Origin: Azophilus sp026709365
GTDB taxonomy: Bacteria; Pseudomonadota; Gammaproteobacteria; Pseudomonadales; Azotimanducaceae
Direction of reading: 5' to 3'
Length of the DNA stretch: 64,000 nucleotides
NCBI GenBank assembly: GCA_965200175.1
Contig: OZ241345.1
Location: 1,922,001-1,986,000, forward strand
Made by a program: the position numbers and the translations under genes. The notes below the pieces were generated by a model. That model made no database searches. It was not told where the DNA came from and worked only from the letters and a program-made list of their open reading frames with translations. Shown here one piece after another: positions 37,101 through 44,567 of this stretch; position 1 is the first letter of the stretch, and every line of letters starts with the position of its first letter.

Positions 37101-37372
37101 GCGGCTACGGGCTGACGCTCGGCGTCCACAGCCGCCGCGAGGGGTTCGCCGACGAGGTGTTCCGGGGCACGGCGGCCGGCAACGTGTACGTCAACCGCAA
37201 CATCGTCGGCGCCGTGGTCGGCGTGAACCCGTTCGGGGGCCGGGGGCTGTCGGGCACGGGGCCGAAGGCGGGCGGGCCGAACTACCTGCCGCGGTTCGCC
37301 TGCGAGCGAACGCTCACCGACAACCTCACCGCCAAGGGCGGCGACGCCGACCTGCTCCGCATGGGCAGCTGA
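34196..37372 (+). CDS. putA: Bifunctional proline dehydrogenase / P5C dehydrogenase
   Basis: 1058 residues from GTG 34196. The first half is the FAD-dependent proline dehydrogenase barrel (GISVKLSALHPRFEAAQRER, VRLVKGAYWDAEVKRAQELG, then ATHN-type block FAGHNAHTMC). The second half is an aldehyde dehydrogenase (CISPWNFPLAIFTGQVAAAL, Glu in IAETGGQNALLV, catalytic Cys in SAGQRCSALRVLY). It oxidises proline to glutamate. No N-terminal ribbon-helix-helix is present, so it is not a repressor, and the length fits the short PutA type. Placement after hyuAB suggests both feed glutamate. Confidence 0.93.
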   Translation: MPNSNSAPARRASDLSGLRDSIRDAAHIDEPTAVSALTEAAAGHLSDARRRRVVKRARELVRRCREAGDAAGTLDAFLQEFSLSNKEGVALMCLAEALLRVPDSVTVDKLIAEKVRLGDWEAHLGQSGSAFVNASVWGLMLTGRALGVDAEAVSDQGAFLRRLTARLGEPVVRSAVLQAMRILGRQYVFGRTVAEALRRAGRAKPAMRRHSFDLLGEGARTGADAERHFSAYSEAIGELGGGGNRDCPAEAVNGISVKLSALHPRFEAAQRERLDAELAPRLKSLALRAKERGLGLTIDAEEAFRLEPTLDLFEGLARDPDLAGWNGLGFVLQAYQKRAPAVAEWLIALARETGQRLLVRLVKGAYWDAEVKRAQELGLPDYPVFTRKANTDLSYGVCAASLLSAPDAAFPQFAGHNAHTMCLVDELARAAGGAAFELQRLHGMGEALHSRFDSTAQLRTYAPVGSHRDLLPYLVRRLLENGANSSFVNRFMDREADVDELVGDPLDAVRSQKDPRHPDIPRPRDLYLGREGDGSRLNSAGIDLDDPRSLTELADAASRVPDRPRRAGPIVNGELLGRDAAPVRCPADRDVQVGSVVEASPEDVDSALESASAAQPRWNALGGERRADVLERAADLLEAHCAELIGLIAFEAGRTLDDGLAEVREAVDFCRYYAMQARRRFARPMPLPGPTGERNELSLEGRGAFACISPWNFPLAIFTGQVAAALAAGNSVVAKPAEQTPLVAAEAVRLLHEAGAPPDVLHLLPGDGESVGGRIVRDPRTAGVAFTGSIEAAWRINRDLARRDGPIAPLIAETGGQNALLVDSTALPEQVVDDVVASAFRSAGQRCSALRVLYLQDEIADAVLDMLSGAMRELRIGAPWDPATDVGPVIDGEALERLERHRSAMLRAARLVAACDLPAECARGSFLAPCAFEIGSMRELEREVFGPVLHVARYPANGLAEVLDEINASGYGLTLGVHSRREGFADEVFRGTAAGNVYVNRNIVGAVVGVNPFGGRGLSGTGPKAGGPNYLPRFACERTLTDNLTAKGGDADLLRMGS

Positions 37373-37582
37373 GCCGGGTCAGGACATTGGCCCGGCTTCA
37401 TGACTTGGAGGGCGCTGAACCAACACGAAATCAATCCTTGGCCTTGCCCTCAAACTCGTCCAAACGCACCCAGCCACTTCAAGTTGACAGCCAAGATGCT
37501 AGCCTCCTATAGTAGCGTCGTTATCACTCCCATCCGACGACTAATCGTGAAGACTACCCATTTAATTCTAGGGAGAAGCGAA
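37373..37582. other. Intergenic stretch before the HicB-like gene
   Basis: About 210 bases, AT-richer than putA. No gene is supported. TTGACA occurs at 37484 but without a convincing -10 at good spacing. AGGGAGAAG just before 37583 serves the small leader ORF. Confidence 0.35.
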
Positions 37583-37618
37583 ATGAACTTGACATGCAAC
37601 CTAGGAGGCGGCGAGTGA
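37583..37618 (+). CDS. Eleven-codon leader ORF coupled to the HicB-like gene
   Basis: ATG 37583 follows AGGGAGAAG and encodes MNLTCNLGGGE. Its TGA (37616-37618) overlaps the GTG start (37615) of the next gene, and its own codons contain that gene's CTAGGAGGCGG ribosome-binding site. The arrangement suggests translational coupling. It is too short to identify by homology. Confidence 0.35.
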   Translation: MNLTCNLGGGE

Positions 37619-38061
37619 GCCGTCCCAAAAAATCAAGGGCAGACAATGCTCAAAGCACTTCTCGGGAGATACATGACGTGTCCTTGGCTCGGTTAACCGT
37701 GCCGGGTGAGGAAAGCCAATCTGATCTGATCATGGAGGTTTTCAACCTGAAGGTATCCACATGGCTGGAGGATGGCCATCATGTTGCTGTGTGCGATCCC
37801 CTTGAAGGCGTGGTTGTTGGAGTTGGCAGCAGCGACAGGGAAGCTCTTTTGGATTTTGTGGAGGGCTTCAAGGCAATTGTCGACTATCACGCCGAAAGGG
37901 ATGCACACGAGGAGTTTCTGCGGCATTACTTTCAATGGAGTCAAACTAGGGAAACCATTGAAATTAGGATCGAGGCACCAAGCCAACGTGAGAAGTTCCT
38001 GAGATTATGCCCTCCTTGGCAGGGGCCTTCGCCCGAGTTGATGCATGCCGTCGCGGGGTGA
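37615..38061 (+). CDS. HicB-like protein
   Basis: 148 residues from GTG 37615 with TAGGAGG upstream. The segment VSTWLEDGHHVAVCDPLEGV followed by VGSSDREALLDFVEGFKAIV (about 50-92) matches the HicB antitoxin fold: a strand pair, a G-x-S-x-EA turn and a long helix. A helical C-terminal part replaces the usual short DNA-binding tail. The next gene starts inside its 3' end. Together they look like a HicB-HicA order pair. Confidence 0.45.
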   Translation: MSRPKKSRADNAQSTSREIHDVSLARLTVPGEESQSDLIMEVFNLKVSTWLEDGHHVAVCDPLEGVVVGVGSSDREALLDFVEGFKAIVDYHAERDAHEEFLRHYFQWSQTRETIEIRIEAPSQREKFLRLCPPWQGPSPELMHAVAG

Positions 38062-38308
38062 CATTCCCGTGCAGCACCCCGGTGCCACTTCAGGCGCTGT
38101 CATAGTTGACAGGTTTGTGCGCGCCGGAATGACCCCATCGCAAAAGGCTGGGCGAATCGTACTCATATGGGAAAGTGGGGTCAGGGCCGAGGGGGCTCAG
38201 TTTCCAGGTGACGGAATCTGTATCAATCCAAGCGTCACCTACCCCAAAGAGCGCGTCAGGAAATTCATGGATCAGTCTGGCATCACTCCTGAAGTTTGGG
38301 CCTCTTAG
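38045..38308 (+). CDS. HicA-like small protein, catalytic His apparently missing
   Basis: 87 residues starting 17 bases before the HicB-like stop. SGAVIVDRFVRAGMTPSQKA, then RIVLIWES and YPKERVRKFMDQSGITPEVW follow the HicA layout: helix, G-x-H strand, basic loop, final helix ending in SGI.PE. The G-(S/T)-H motif required for RNase activity reads KAGRIVL here, with no His. It may be an inactive toxin or a different double-stranded-RNA-like fold. Confidence 0.4.
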   Translation: MPSRGDIPVQHPGATSGAVIVDRFVRAGMTPSQKAGRIVLIWESGVRAEGAQFPGDGICINPSVTYPKERVRKFMDQSGITPEVWAS

Positions 38309-38523
38309 GTGCTGGCCGACGGCCTCACAGCCAAGGGCGGCAACGCCCACCTGCCCCACTAGGGTAGCTGATCCGGCTAGGGCATCTGCGTGGACTCTTC
38401 TTAGCCGATTTAGAGGCTCGTTGCTAATATGGTGGTTGGAGGATGAAGCGCGCCGGCAAATGGATCGGGAGACGCGTGGAAGCCAAGACACACCAAGATA
38501 CTACGACAGTCGGACGCAAACAT

Positions 38524-38949
38524 ATGGATCAGGCCATTCCCAAGCAGTTTCTCACCAACGTCGCCAGCGAAATCAACCTAAAAACGAAAGGGGACGCGGA
38601 ACAGGAGCTTGCGCGAATGATCTCGCCCGATCAATACGTAGGCGATTTGATCACATTGAACTACGAGTACGCGGACATATTGGTCCACGACACCCAGAGG
38701 AACCGAACGAACGGCACCCCCCACGGATGCTTGCTTCTCGCAACTCGAATCACGGCAGCGGACTTGGAGGCAAAGAGTTTGCCCAACGATCCGTCGCTAC
38801 TGCTGGTCAGGGTGTTGGAGAGCGCGAAATTGCGCAGTGATACCGACTTGGAGATCGCCCGACTGGACGCCGTGAAGCAGGCAAACGATACCGATCTGAC
38901 GTACGACGAGTCCGGGCATACGGACCAGTTCACCCTGAATATGCTGTAA
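38524..38949 (+). pseudogene. N-terminal fragment of a HerA-like ATPase
   Basis: IPKQFLTNVASEINLKTKGD, ARMISPDQYVGDLITLNYEY and GTPHGCLLLATRI match the N-terminal HAS-barrel region of HerA-type ATPases. The frame ends at 38949, before any Walker motif, exactly where sequence of the truncated A element begins. ATG 38524 is preferred because family members start at this point; ATG 38443 is possible. It was probably a defence-type HerA gene cut by the element. Confidence 0.55.
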
Positions 38950-39187
38950 GCGGCCGTCGTTTAGTCTCTGGGAGCCTTCCTCGCGCCCCCCGGCGCACTG
39001 GATCTCGAAGTTCTGGCACATGACGTTGCGGCACATAGCCCACCCGACAGCCGCGTCGAATTCAGGCAAATGCACGGAAAGATTGGGGTTTTACGCTTCC
39101 ATCGGGGGTGCGCCGGTTTTCGACTCCGTTCAAGGATCCCGGCGCCGGCCGCGCGCCGAAAAATCACGAATGCTTTTTTCAGTCAAT
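38950..39187 (-). pseudogene. Truncated A1-type gene (A'), 5' part only
   Basis: On the minus strand from about 39090 downward the DNA is closely similar to A1 11640-11805 (LPEFDAAVGWAMCRN, then CPN-like Cys knuckle and LNDGR). Homology stops at about 38950. The left-end sequence GATTTTTCGGCG precedes it as in A1. The rest of its left end continues beyond the IS66 at 41533-41600. Confidence 0.75.
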
Positions 39188-39225
39188 GTAAGCGGACATT
39201 CTAGGCCGTTCTGGACTTCCGCCGC

Positions 39226-40784
39226 TTATTGAAGGGGCGGATCCTTGGTGCGGTCGAGGTCGGACCGCAGGGGCCGGTCCGCGAACATCGTTTTCCATAC
39301 CCTTGGCGTCAGTTCGACAGCGCGCTTCGCGGGGTGCTGGCCGACGCGCTGGAGGACATCGACCAAGTAGGCGTAGGCGTCGACGTCCTGCAGTTTGCAG
39401 GTGGTGAGCAGGCTTTGGACGATGCCGACGCGCTGGGCGCCGATCTCCGTCCACGCGAACAGCCAGTTGCGCCGTCCCGTCGGGATGGGGCGAAGCCCGC
39501 GCTCAAGGTGGTTGGTGTCGATGGACACGTTCGGCGCGTCAAGGAACACCCGCAGCCTCGGTTCGCGTTGCGCCGCGTACGCGAGCGCCTTCGAGAACGG
39601 GCTGCTCGGCAGCAGGTCCAGGCGTTGGCGCTGCGCCTTGCACCAGGCGAAGAAGGCATCGACCGCAGGCGCGCTTCGCTCCCGACGGTGGGCGAGCTTC
39701 GCCGGCCCCTTGAGGTTCCGTTTGCGGATGGCCTTCTCCTGGACGTACAGCGCGCCGATCAGCGACAGGGCCTGCGACACGCCCGCCGGGTCGCTCTCCT
39801 CGGCGTCCGTGAAGTTCCGCCGGCAGTGCGCCCAGCACTGGGCGTTCGCAATGCCCTGCCGCTTCGCGTACGCCTCGTAGGCCGCGTAGCCGTCGCTCAG
39901 CAAGGTGCCCCGGAAGTTCCCCAGGAACTCGTCAACGTGCCGGTGCGCCCGGCTCGGCGCGTAGTGGAAGGCGATCTCGTCCGCCTCCCCGTAGATCGGC
40001 CAGAAGTAGGCGCCGCGCATCCTGCCGGGCGCCACGCGCCCCGCCTTGATCGAGGTCTCGTCCATGGCGACCACGGACCCCTCGAGGATGTGCGCGGCCT
40101 GCGCCGCCGCAACCGGCTCCAGCAGGTCGATGGCCCGCCCCGCCCAGTTCGTCAGGCTGCTCCGGCTCACTTGGATGCCGCAGTCGGCCAGGCGCTGGTG
40201 CTGGCGGTGCAGCGGCAGGTGCCAGCGGAACTTGTCGACCAGCATCCCGGCCAGGAAGCTCACGTCAACGCAGGTCTGCTCCAGCACGTTGGGCGGCGCC
40301 GGCGGCGTGGCCAGCTCGCCGGTGTCCCGGCGCTTGACGACCTGGCGGACGTACTTGAGCACCTTGTAGCTGCCCGGCTCCTGGGCCAGACGGTGGGTGA
40401 CCTTCTCGCCAACCACCTCACGCTCGGACTCGGGGATCGCCTCGATGGCCGGGTCGGCCACGTGGACCACCTCCACCGGCACCGTGCCGTCGAAGCGCAG
40501 CCCGCTTTCGGTGACCGCGCCGTTGGTAGCGCACTTCCTGCGCGGGAACGTCCCCGGCCGGAGGCGCCTCGATGCCGAGCGCCGCGAACAGGCTGGCCTG
40601 CTCCGCTTCGTCGAACTCCAGCCGACGCTCCGAGGTGCTGCCGAACAGCTGCCGGGTGAACCAGTCCACCTGCCGCTGGAGTTGGACAAGTCGTTCGGTG
40701 AGGTCGGAGACCGCCGCCGTCAGTTGGGCGTTCTCCTGCTGAAGGGCTTCGACCTGGGCGCTCGGCAACTTCGGGGGCGTCCAT
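39226..40784 (-). pseudogene. tnpC: IS66 TnpC transposase, frameshifted
   Basis: The main frame (39226 to about 40510) carries the DDE core: VVAMDETSIKAGRVAPGRMR, LLSDGYAAYEAYAKRQ, CWAHCRRNF and the late NHLERGLRPIPTGRRNWLFA. The N-terminal coiled-coil (VEALQQENAQLTAAVSDLTE) lies in a different frame, joined near 40505 at AAAGCGGGCTGCG. The ATG MDAPEV at 40784 is in yet another frame. At least one, probably two, shifts disrupt the gene. Confidence 0.8.
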
Positions 40785-40820
40785 CGCTGCGAAGCCCGCA
40801 CTATACCGGAACGGCCCCCG

Positions 40821-41165
40821 TCAGGCAGCCCTTCGGTAGCGCTTGCGCTGCCGCCGCACCTCGATGTCCTTGCCCTCAAGCAGCGCCAGCAACGCCGTCC
40901 GGCTGAGCTCGGCCCTGCCGACGCCGTCCCGTCCCGCGAACCGCCCCGACTCCAGCCGCTTCGACCAGATGCACCAGCCGTCCCCGTCGAACGCCAGCAC
41001 CTTCAGCATCGTCCGCCGCCGGTTCACGAACACGAACCAACTCCCGTCAGACGGGTCCGCGCCCAGATCGTTGCGCACCATCGCCGACAGACCGTCGAAC
41101 GAGCGCCGCATGTCCGTCGCACGGCGGCACAGCCATATCCGGCAACCGCCGCCCAGACTCAGCAC
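40821..41165 (-). CDS. tnpB: IS66 accessory protein TnpB
   Basis: 114 residues from GTG 41165. RIWLCRRATDMRRSFDGLSA, FVFVNRRRTMLKVLAFDGDG and CIWSKRLESGRF are the signature blocks of IS66 Orf2. It overlaps the end of tnpA by seven bases. The gene is intact. Confidence 0.9.
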   Translation of the reverse strand: MLSLGGGCRIWLCRRATDMRRSFDGLSAMVRNDLGADPSDGSWFVFVNRRRTMLKVLAFDGDGWCIWSKRLESGRFAGRDGVGRAELSRTALLALLEGKDIEVRRQRKRYRRAA

Positions 41166-41446
41166 GAAGGCGGCCGCCGAACCCGCAGCACCATGCCGCC
41201 GCCCAGCTCCAGCTCCGCGTCCCACGCCGGCGCAGCCGGCCGACCCTCCGCCAGTTCAACGAACAGCGCCGAACCCCCAGGCCCCGACCGGCCCAACTCG
41301 CGGCACCACCACGAGAACGTGCCCAGCACCAAGCCCTCAGCCTCGCAAAACTCCCGGCGGCCCTGGCCGCTGCGCTCGAAGCGCGACATGATCGCCCGCC
41401 ACTCGCCACGTGTGCGGCGAACCACCGCACGTCCTTCATCACTCAT
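41159..41446 (-). CDS. tnpA: IS66 accessory protein TnpA
   Basis: 95 residues. WRAIMSRFERSGQGRREFCE followed by GLVLGTFSWWCRELGRSG is the small helix-turn-helix protein of IS66. The C-terminus is Gly/Arg-rich and overlaps the tnpB start. It is first in the three-gene IS66 operon. Confidence 0.88.
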   Translation of the reverse strand: MSDEGRAVVRRTRGEWRAIMSRFERSGQGRREFCEAEGLVLGTFSWWCRELGRSGPGGSALFVELAEGRPAAPAWDAELELGGGMVLRVRRPPSC

Positions 41447-41532
41447 TGAATGGTTGCTCCTGCGCCACGGAACGACGAAGGAAACCGGATGCTCAGCCAG
41501 ACGGCAATGACGCCTCAGAATGACCGCTTACA

Positions 41533-41600
41533 GTCAATTGTGGCCACCCCCGTTTCCCCCATTTTGGGCAAATTCCACCCAATATAGGTAACGGCTTTGC
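41533..41600 (-). repeat. Outer left end of the A' element, beyond IS66
   Basis: On the minus strand: GTTACCTATATTGGGTGG, then a near-inverted repeat (ATTTTGGG at 41561-41568 facing CCCAATAT at 41578) and GGAAACGGG. This matches 11501-11545 upstream of A1. Similarity to the A1 side stops at about 41600, defining the element edge, here lacking the TAGG seen at A0, A1 and A2. Confidence 0.65.
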
Positions 41601-41706
41601 AAATGACCACCGTCAACGTCAAGTTTCCGAACAGGCGTTCACGCCGGCTACTGCGAAAGGCTTCAACACGCCGATGATCGATTTCCGACAGTTCCGCGCC
41701 GACCCG

Positions 41707-44319
41707 TCATGCATCTATCCTCGCCACAAGCTTTTTGCAATGATCGTTTTGGGGATCTCGGTCAATTCCTTTTCTAACCACGTCGCGAGCTCTCTGATCG
41801 TCCCCCAGATTTAGCATCAACCAAGCCAGCCTTGAACAGTCGGTGGCCGATAGGCTCTGCAGCCTGCCATGCATGCGCTCCGCCACGTTTTCGATCATCC
41901 TCCTTAGGCCGAATGTCTGGATCACCTCCCCCTTTTTCTCACCAAGAGCCTGGAGCTTGTTGTTGATTCGGTTCGCCATGCGTCCCAACTCTTTCATTTT
42001 TTCAGTCGCCAAGGCCACTTCGGCCAACGCGTGCAGCTCGTTGGCGGGATCCTGTTGAGCGGCGTAGATTTCCGCTCTCTTGCTCCAAGTCTCAGCCAGT
42101 TCCTTTGGCGCCGCTGCTTGCTCCACGTATCGGCCAAGGTAGTTGTTTGCGGTCATGAGTGAGGCTGGGGAGCTGTCCACCTCACGCACCAGTTCCGCAA
42201 GTTGCAGGTACACTCTGGGCACGCGACCGGCAACGTACTCCAGAATGGGCAGCATGCCCTCAACGGCCGTTTCATCGCTACCGGCTCGCCTGGCCACCTC
42301 GCGGATCAACCGATCGACCCTGGGCATGATTCCCGACCGAACATCCGAGCGCCGGCCGGGCCCGAACTCCATCAGCAGCTTCCGGTCCTCGAGAACCTCC
42401 ATTCGATATGGACTTCGCTCCAGCTTCCGTCGGCCGAATATCGCAGCCGCAAGGGGCACGCCGACAAACTCCTCCTCTTCCTCACCCTCGGACATTACAT
42501 GCTCGACCAACGAGTAGCGCCGGAGGTCACTTAACGCTCCGGCCACGTCAAACCTCTCGCTACCCGGCCGCAGTGAGACGGCTTCCACTGCGACTTCCGG
42601 CACGAACACCCTCCAACTGCTGAGCAGCAGGAACACACGCTGCGCCGCAGGGGCCAAAACGGAAAAAGTCCTCTCAAACAGCGCAGTGAGGAGCTCTCCG
42701 GAGCTCCCGATTATCCGTTCAGGATTGACGGCGCGCCGCTCCTTGGCCACTTGGCCCAGGAGAATCTTCATGACGTACGGATGCCCTTCAGCCTCAGTCA
42801 CCAACCGTCTCTTGTAGTCCGCCGTGAGAAGGTCCTGGATGCCCAAACGAGCACCGTGGCCACGCACCAATCTATCCGCTTCGTCCTCATTCATGCCTCC
42901 CACTTCTATGGGGTAGTCGCCAACAAAGTCCCTCATTCGCGTTGTCACCAGAACCTTGTGGGGAGGCCTTATGTACGTGTCGATCCAGCTGAACACATCC
43001 GCAGGACTCTGCACCGTCTCAAAGTTGTCGAGCACGAAAAGCGTCGCGCCGCCAGCTCCCGAAGTGAGCCACTCCTGCATCAGCTCTTCAGATCCCCTCT
43101 CGTCGCCGCGCGGTCGGCCCAAGAGATCTACGGATGCCTGCGCTATCTCCGCCTGTGTGACCACTCTTGCCGCGACGGGTCTGGGTCCATGCTCCAGCAG
43201 GTCGATGTCTCTTGCGCTGATCCAAACGACACATTCATAGGGTGGCTGTTCGTCGCTGGCAATCTTGTGAATGGACGCGATCGCCACCGTCGTTTTTCCA
43301 ACTCCTCCCGATCCCGTGAGGGATACGATGGGATGCCGATCCGTCGTCCGCAATTCCTCCGCCAGCTTGGACTCCAAGGCGCTTCGTGGAACATGCCCAA
43401 TGGGTTTGGGCGGCAGGTTCGTCAGCAAGTTGCCAACGACCTCCAACTCCTGGCTGCCCTCGGTCTCGCTCGGCGGTAGGCTTGTGGGCGGAGTCGACCA
43501 TGCCTTTCCGTCAGACCTGATGCAATCGTCAGTCGCGTAGGAAAGCGCTTCGAACTCTTGGCCGTCGAAGTTGCCGTTCGGAAGGGCAATGTCCGATGAA
43601 CCATCCAGATACAGGACGAGGGGAACAAGCCTATGCTCCTCCAAGTGAACGTGCACGCCGTCGCGGAGCAACGTGTCCGAACTGCTTCTCAGATAGTCGA
43701 AGGGGGCCGAGCTCCCCTGCAAAGGGACGACTCGGTACTTACCCGACAGGTTGCGCTTGAGGTAGGCCCAAGGCTGCTTGAACAGAGTCAAGTTCCCTTC
43801 AAGTGTCTCCAGAGCGTCTCGGATAAGCGGACAGAGCTGGTGGCATCGGTCAGCGGTCGTCGCTCCATGGCCTCGTGTCCGATTCCGAATCTGAACGCAG
43901 ATCTCGAAGGCTATCCTCAAAGGGACTTTAGAACCGACCGACGTTTTCAGATCGAGAATCTTAGCTGCTGCGACGAAACCGGAAACCACTTCGTGTCTCC
44001 AGTCCCCTTTCTGCACCCGTTGCGTAAGCTCCCTGACGATTGGCTGAGCAGCAGTCTCAAAGAATTGCGACGGCGGCCCGGTTAGGCCCGATTGGAGAGC
44101 GGCAGTCCAATCGCCGAGTGAACTTGCCCGAACCAACTTGTGTTCAAGTGCGTAACGATTGCGATCGGCATCATCCTCAATGCAGGCGACCACGCCCGCG
44201 GTGACCAGCTTGGCAACAAACTCCATCTTCAGTGCCAAGGCGTGGAAATAGGAGACATCGCCTTCGCCCATGTCGCGCATGACCCGATCATTCATCCTGG
44301 CGAGTATCCGTGAATTCAT
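41707..44319 (-). CDS. HEPN-STAND (NB-ARC-type) NTPase, probable anti-phage protein
   Basis: 870 residues from ATG 44319, which follows GAGG seven bases upstream. N-terminal helical domain with CVQIRNRTRGHGATT: R145-N146-x4-H151 is the HEPN RNase motif. NTPase domain: Walker A GSGGVGKT (336-343), Walker B TLFVLDNFET (D431), sensor KVLVTTRMRDF. The C-terminal 350 residues are helical repeats (TPR-like) with LAWLMLNLGDDQRARDVVRK. STAND proteins of this plan sense phage proteins and trigger an effector; here the HEPN domain would cut RNA. It follows B2 by 248 bases on the same strand. Confidence 0.75.
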   Translation of the reverse strand: MNSRILARMNDRVMRDMGEGDVSYFHALALKMEFVAKLVTAGVVACIEDDADRNRYALEHKLVRASSLGDWTAALQSGLTGPPSQFFETAAQPIVRELTQRVQKGDWRHEVVSGFVAAAKILDLKTSVGSKVPLRIAFEICVQIRNRTRGHGATTADRCHQLCPLIRDALETLEGNLTLFKQPWAYLKRNLSGKYRVVPLQGSSAPFDYLRSSSDTLLRDGVHVHLEEHRLVPLVLYLDGSSDIALPNGNFDGQEFEALSYATDDCIRSDGKAWSTPPTSLPPSETEGSQELEVVGNLLTNLPPKPIGHVPRSALESKLAEELRTTDRHPIVSLTGSGGVGKTTVAIASIHKIASDEQPPYECVVWISARDIDLLEHGPRPVAARVVTQAEIAQASVDLLGRPRGDERGSEELMQEWLTSGAGGATLFVLDNFETVQSPADVFSWIDTYIRPPHKVLVTTRMRDFVGDYPIEVGGMNEDEADRLVRGHGARLGIQDLLTADYKRRLVTEAEGHPYVMKILLGQVAKERRAVNPERIIGSSGELLTALFERTFSVLAPAAQRVFLLLSSWRVFVPEVAVEAVSLRPGSERFDVAGALSDLRRYSLVEHVMSEGEEEEEFVGVPLAAAIFGRRKLERSPYRMEVLEDRKLLMEFGPGRRSDVRSGIMPRVDRLIREVARRAGSDETAVEGMLPILEYVAGRVPRVYLQLAELVREVDSSPASLMTANNYLGRYVEQAAAPKELAETWSKRAEIYAAQQDPANELHALAEVALATEKMKELGRMANRINNKLQALGEKKGEVIQTFGLRRMIENVAERMHGRLQSLSATDCSRLAWLMLNLGDDQRARDVVRKGIDRDPQNDHCKKLVARIDA

Positions 44320-44567
44320 GTTTTTTCCTCGATTCTCCTTGCATGGCGATTGTAGCCATCCAGCAGGTAACCTAGAAGCAAGTGTGCCGGCAGCTTGGCT
44401 TCGCACCGTCGCCCGTTGAGCCGTCAGGTGCTCGCGTGGACGAATCCCCGCGCCTTCCGAAAGACGGACGCGGTCAACTGCTTAAGCGGGATCTGAACCG
44501 ACTTCCGGGCTTGCCCTTGGAGCACATTGGCGCTCACTGCCGACCCCAAGCGCCGCCGTGCGGCCAG
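44320..44567. other. Gap between B2 and the STAND gene
   Basis: About 250 bases with no gene. TTTTTTCCTCG before the STAND start reads on the minus strand as its ribosome-binding region. No promoter is clear. The right end of the A2-B2 element might be here, but no repeat matching the left end is found. Confidence 0.3.

Larger units (their letters stand above)
39188..41530. mobile_element. IS66-family insertion sequence
   Basis: Ends GTAAGCGGACATTCT (39188) and the complement of TAAGCGGTCATTCT (41517-41530). An 8-bp direct repeat CAGTCAAT flanks it at 39180-39187 and 41531-41538, as expected for IS66. It carries tnpA, tnpB and tnpC on the minus strand. It interrupts the left end of the A' element; removing it and one repeat restores a sequence like 11501-11600. 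Confidence 0.88.
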
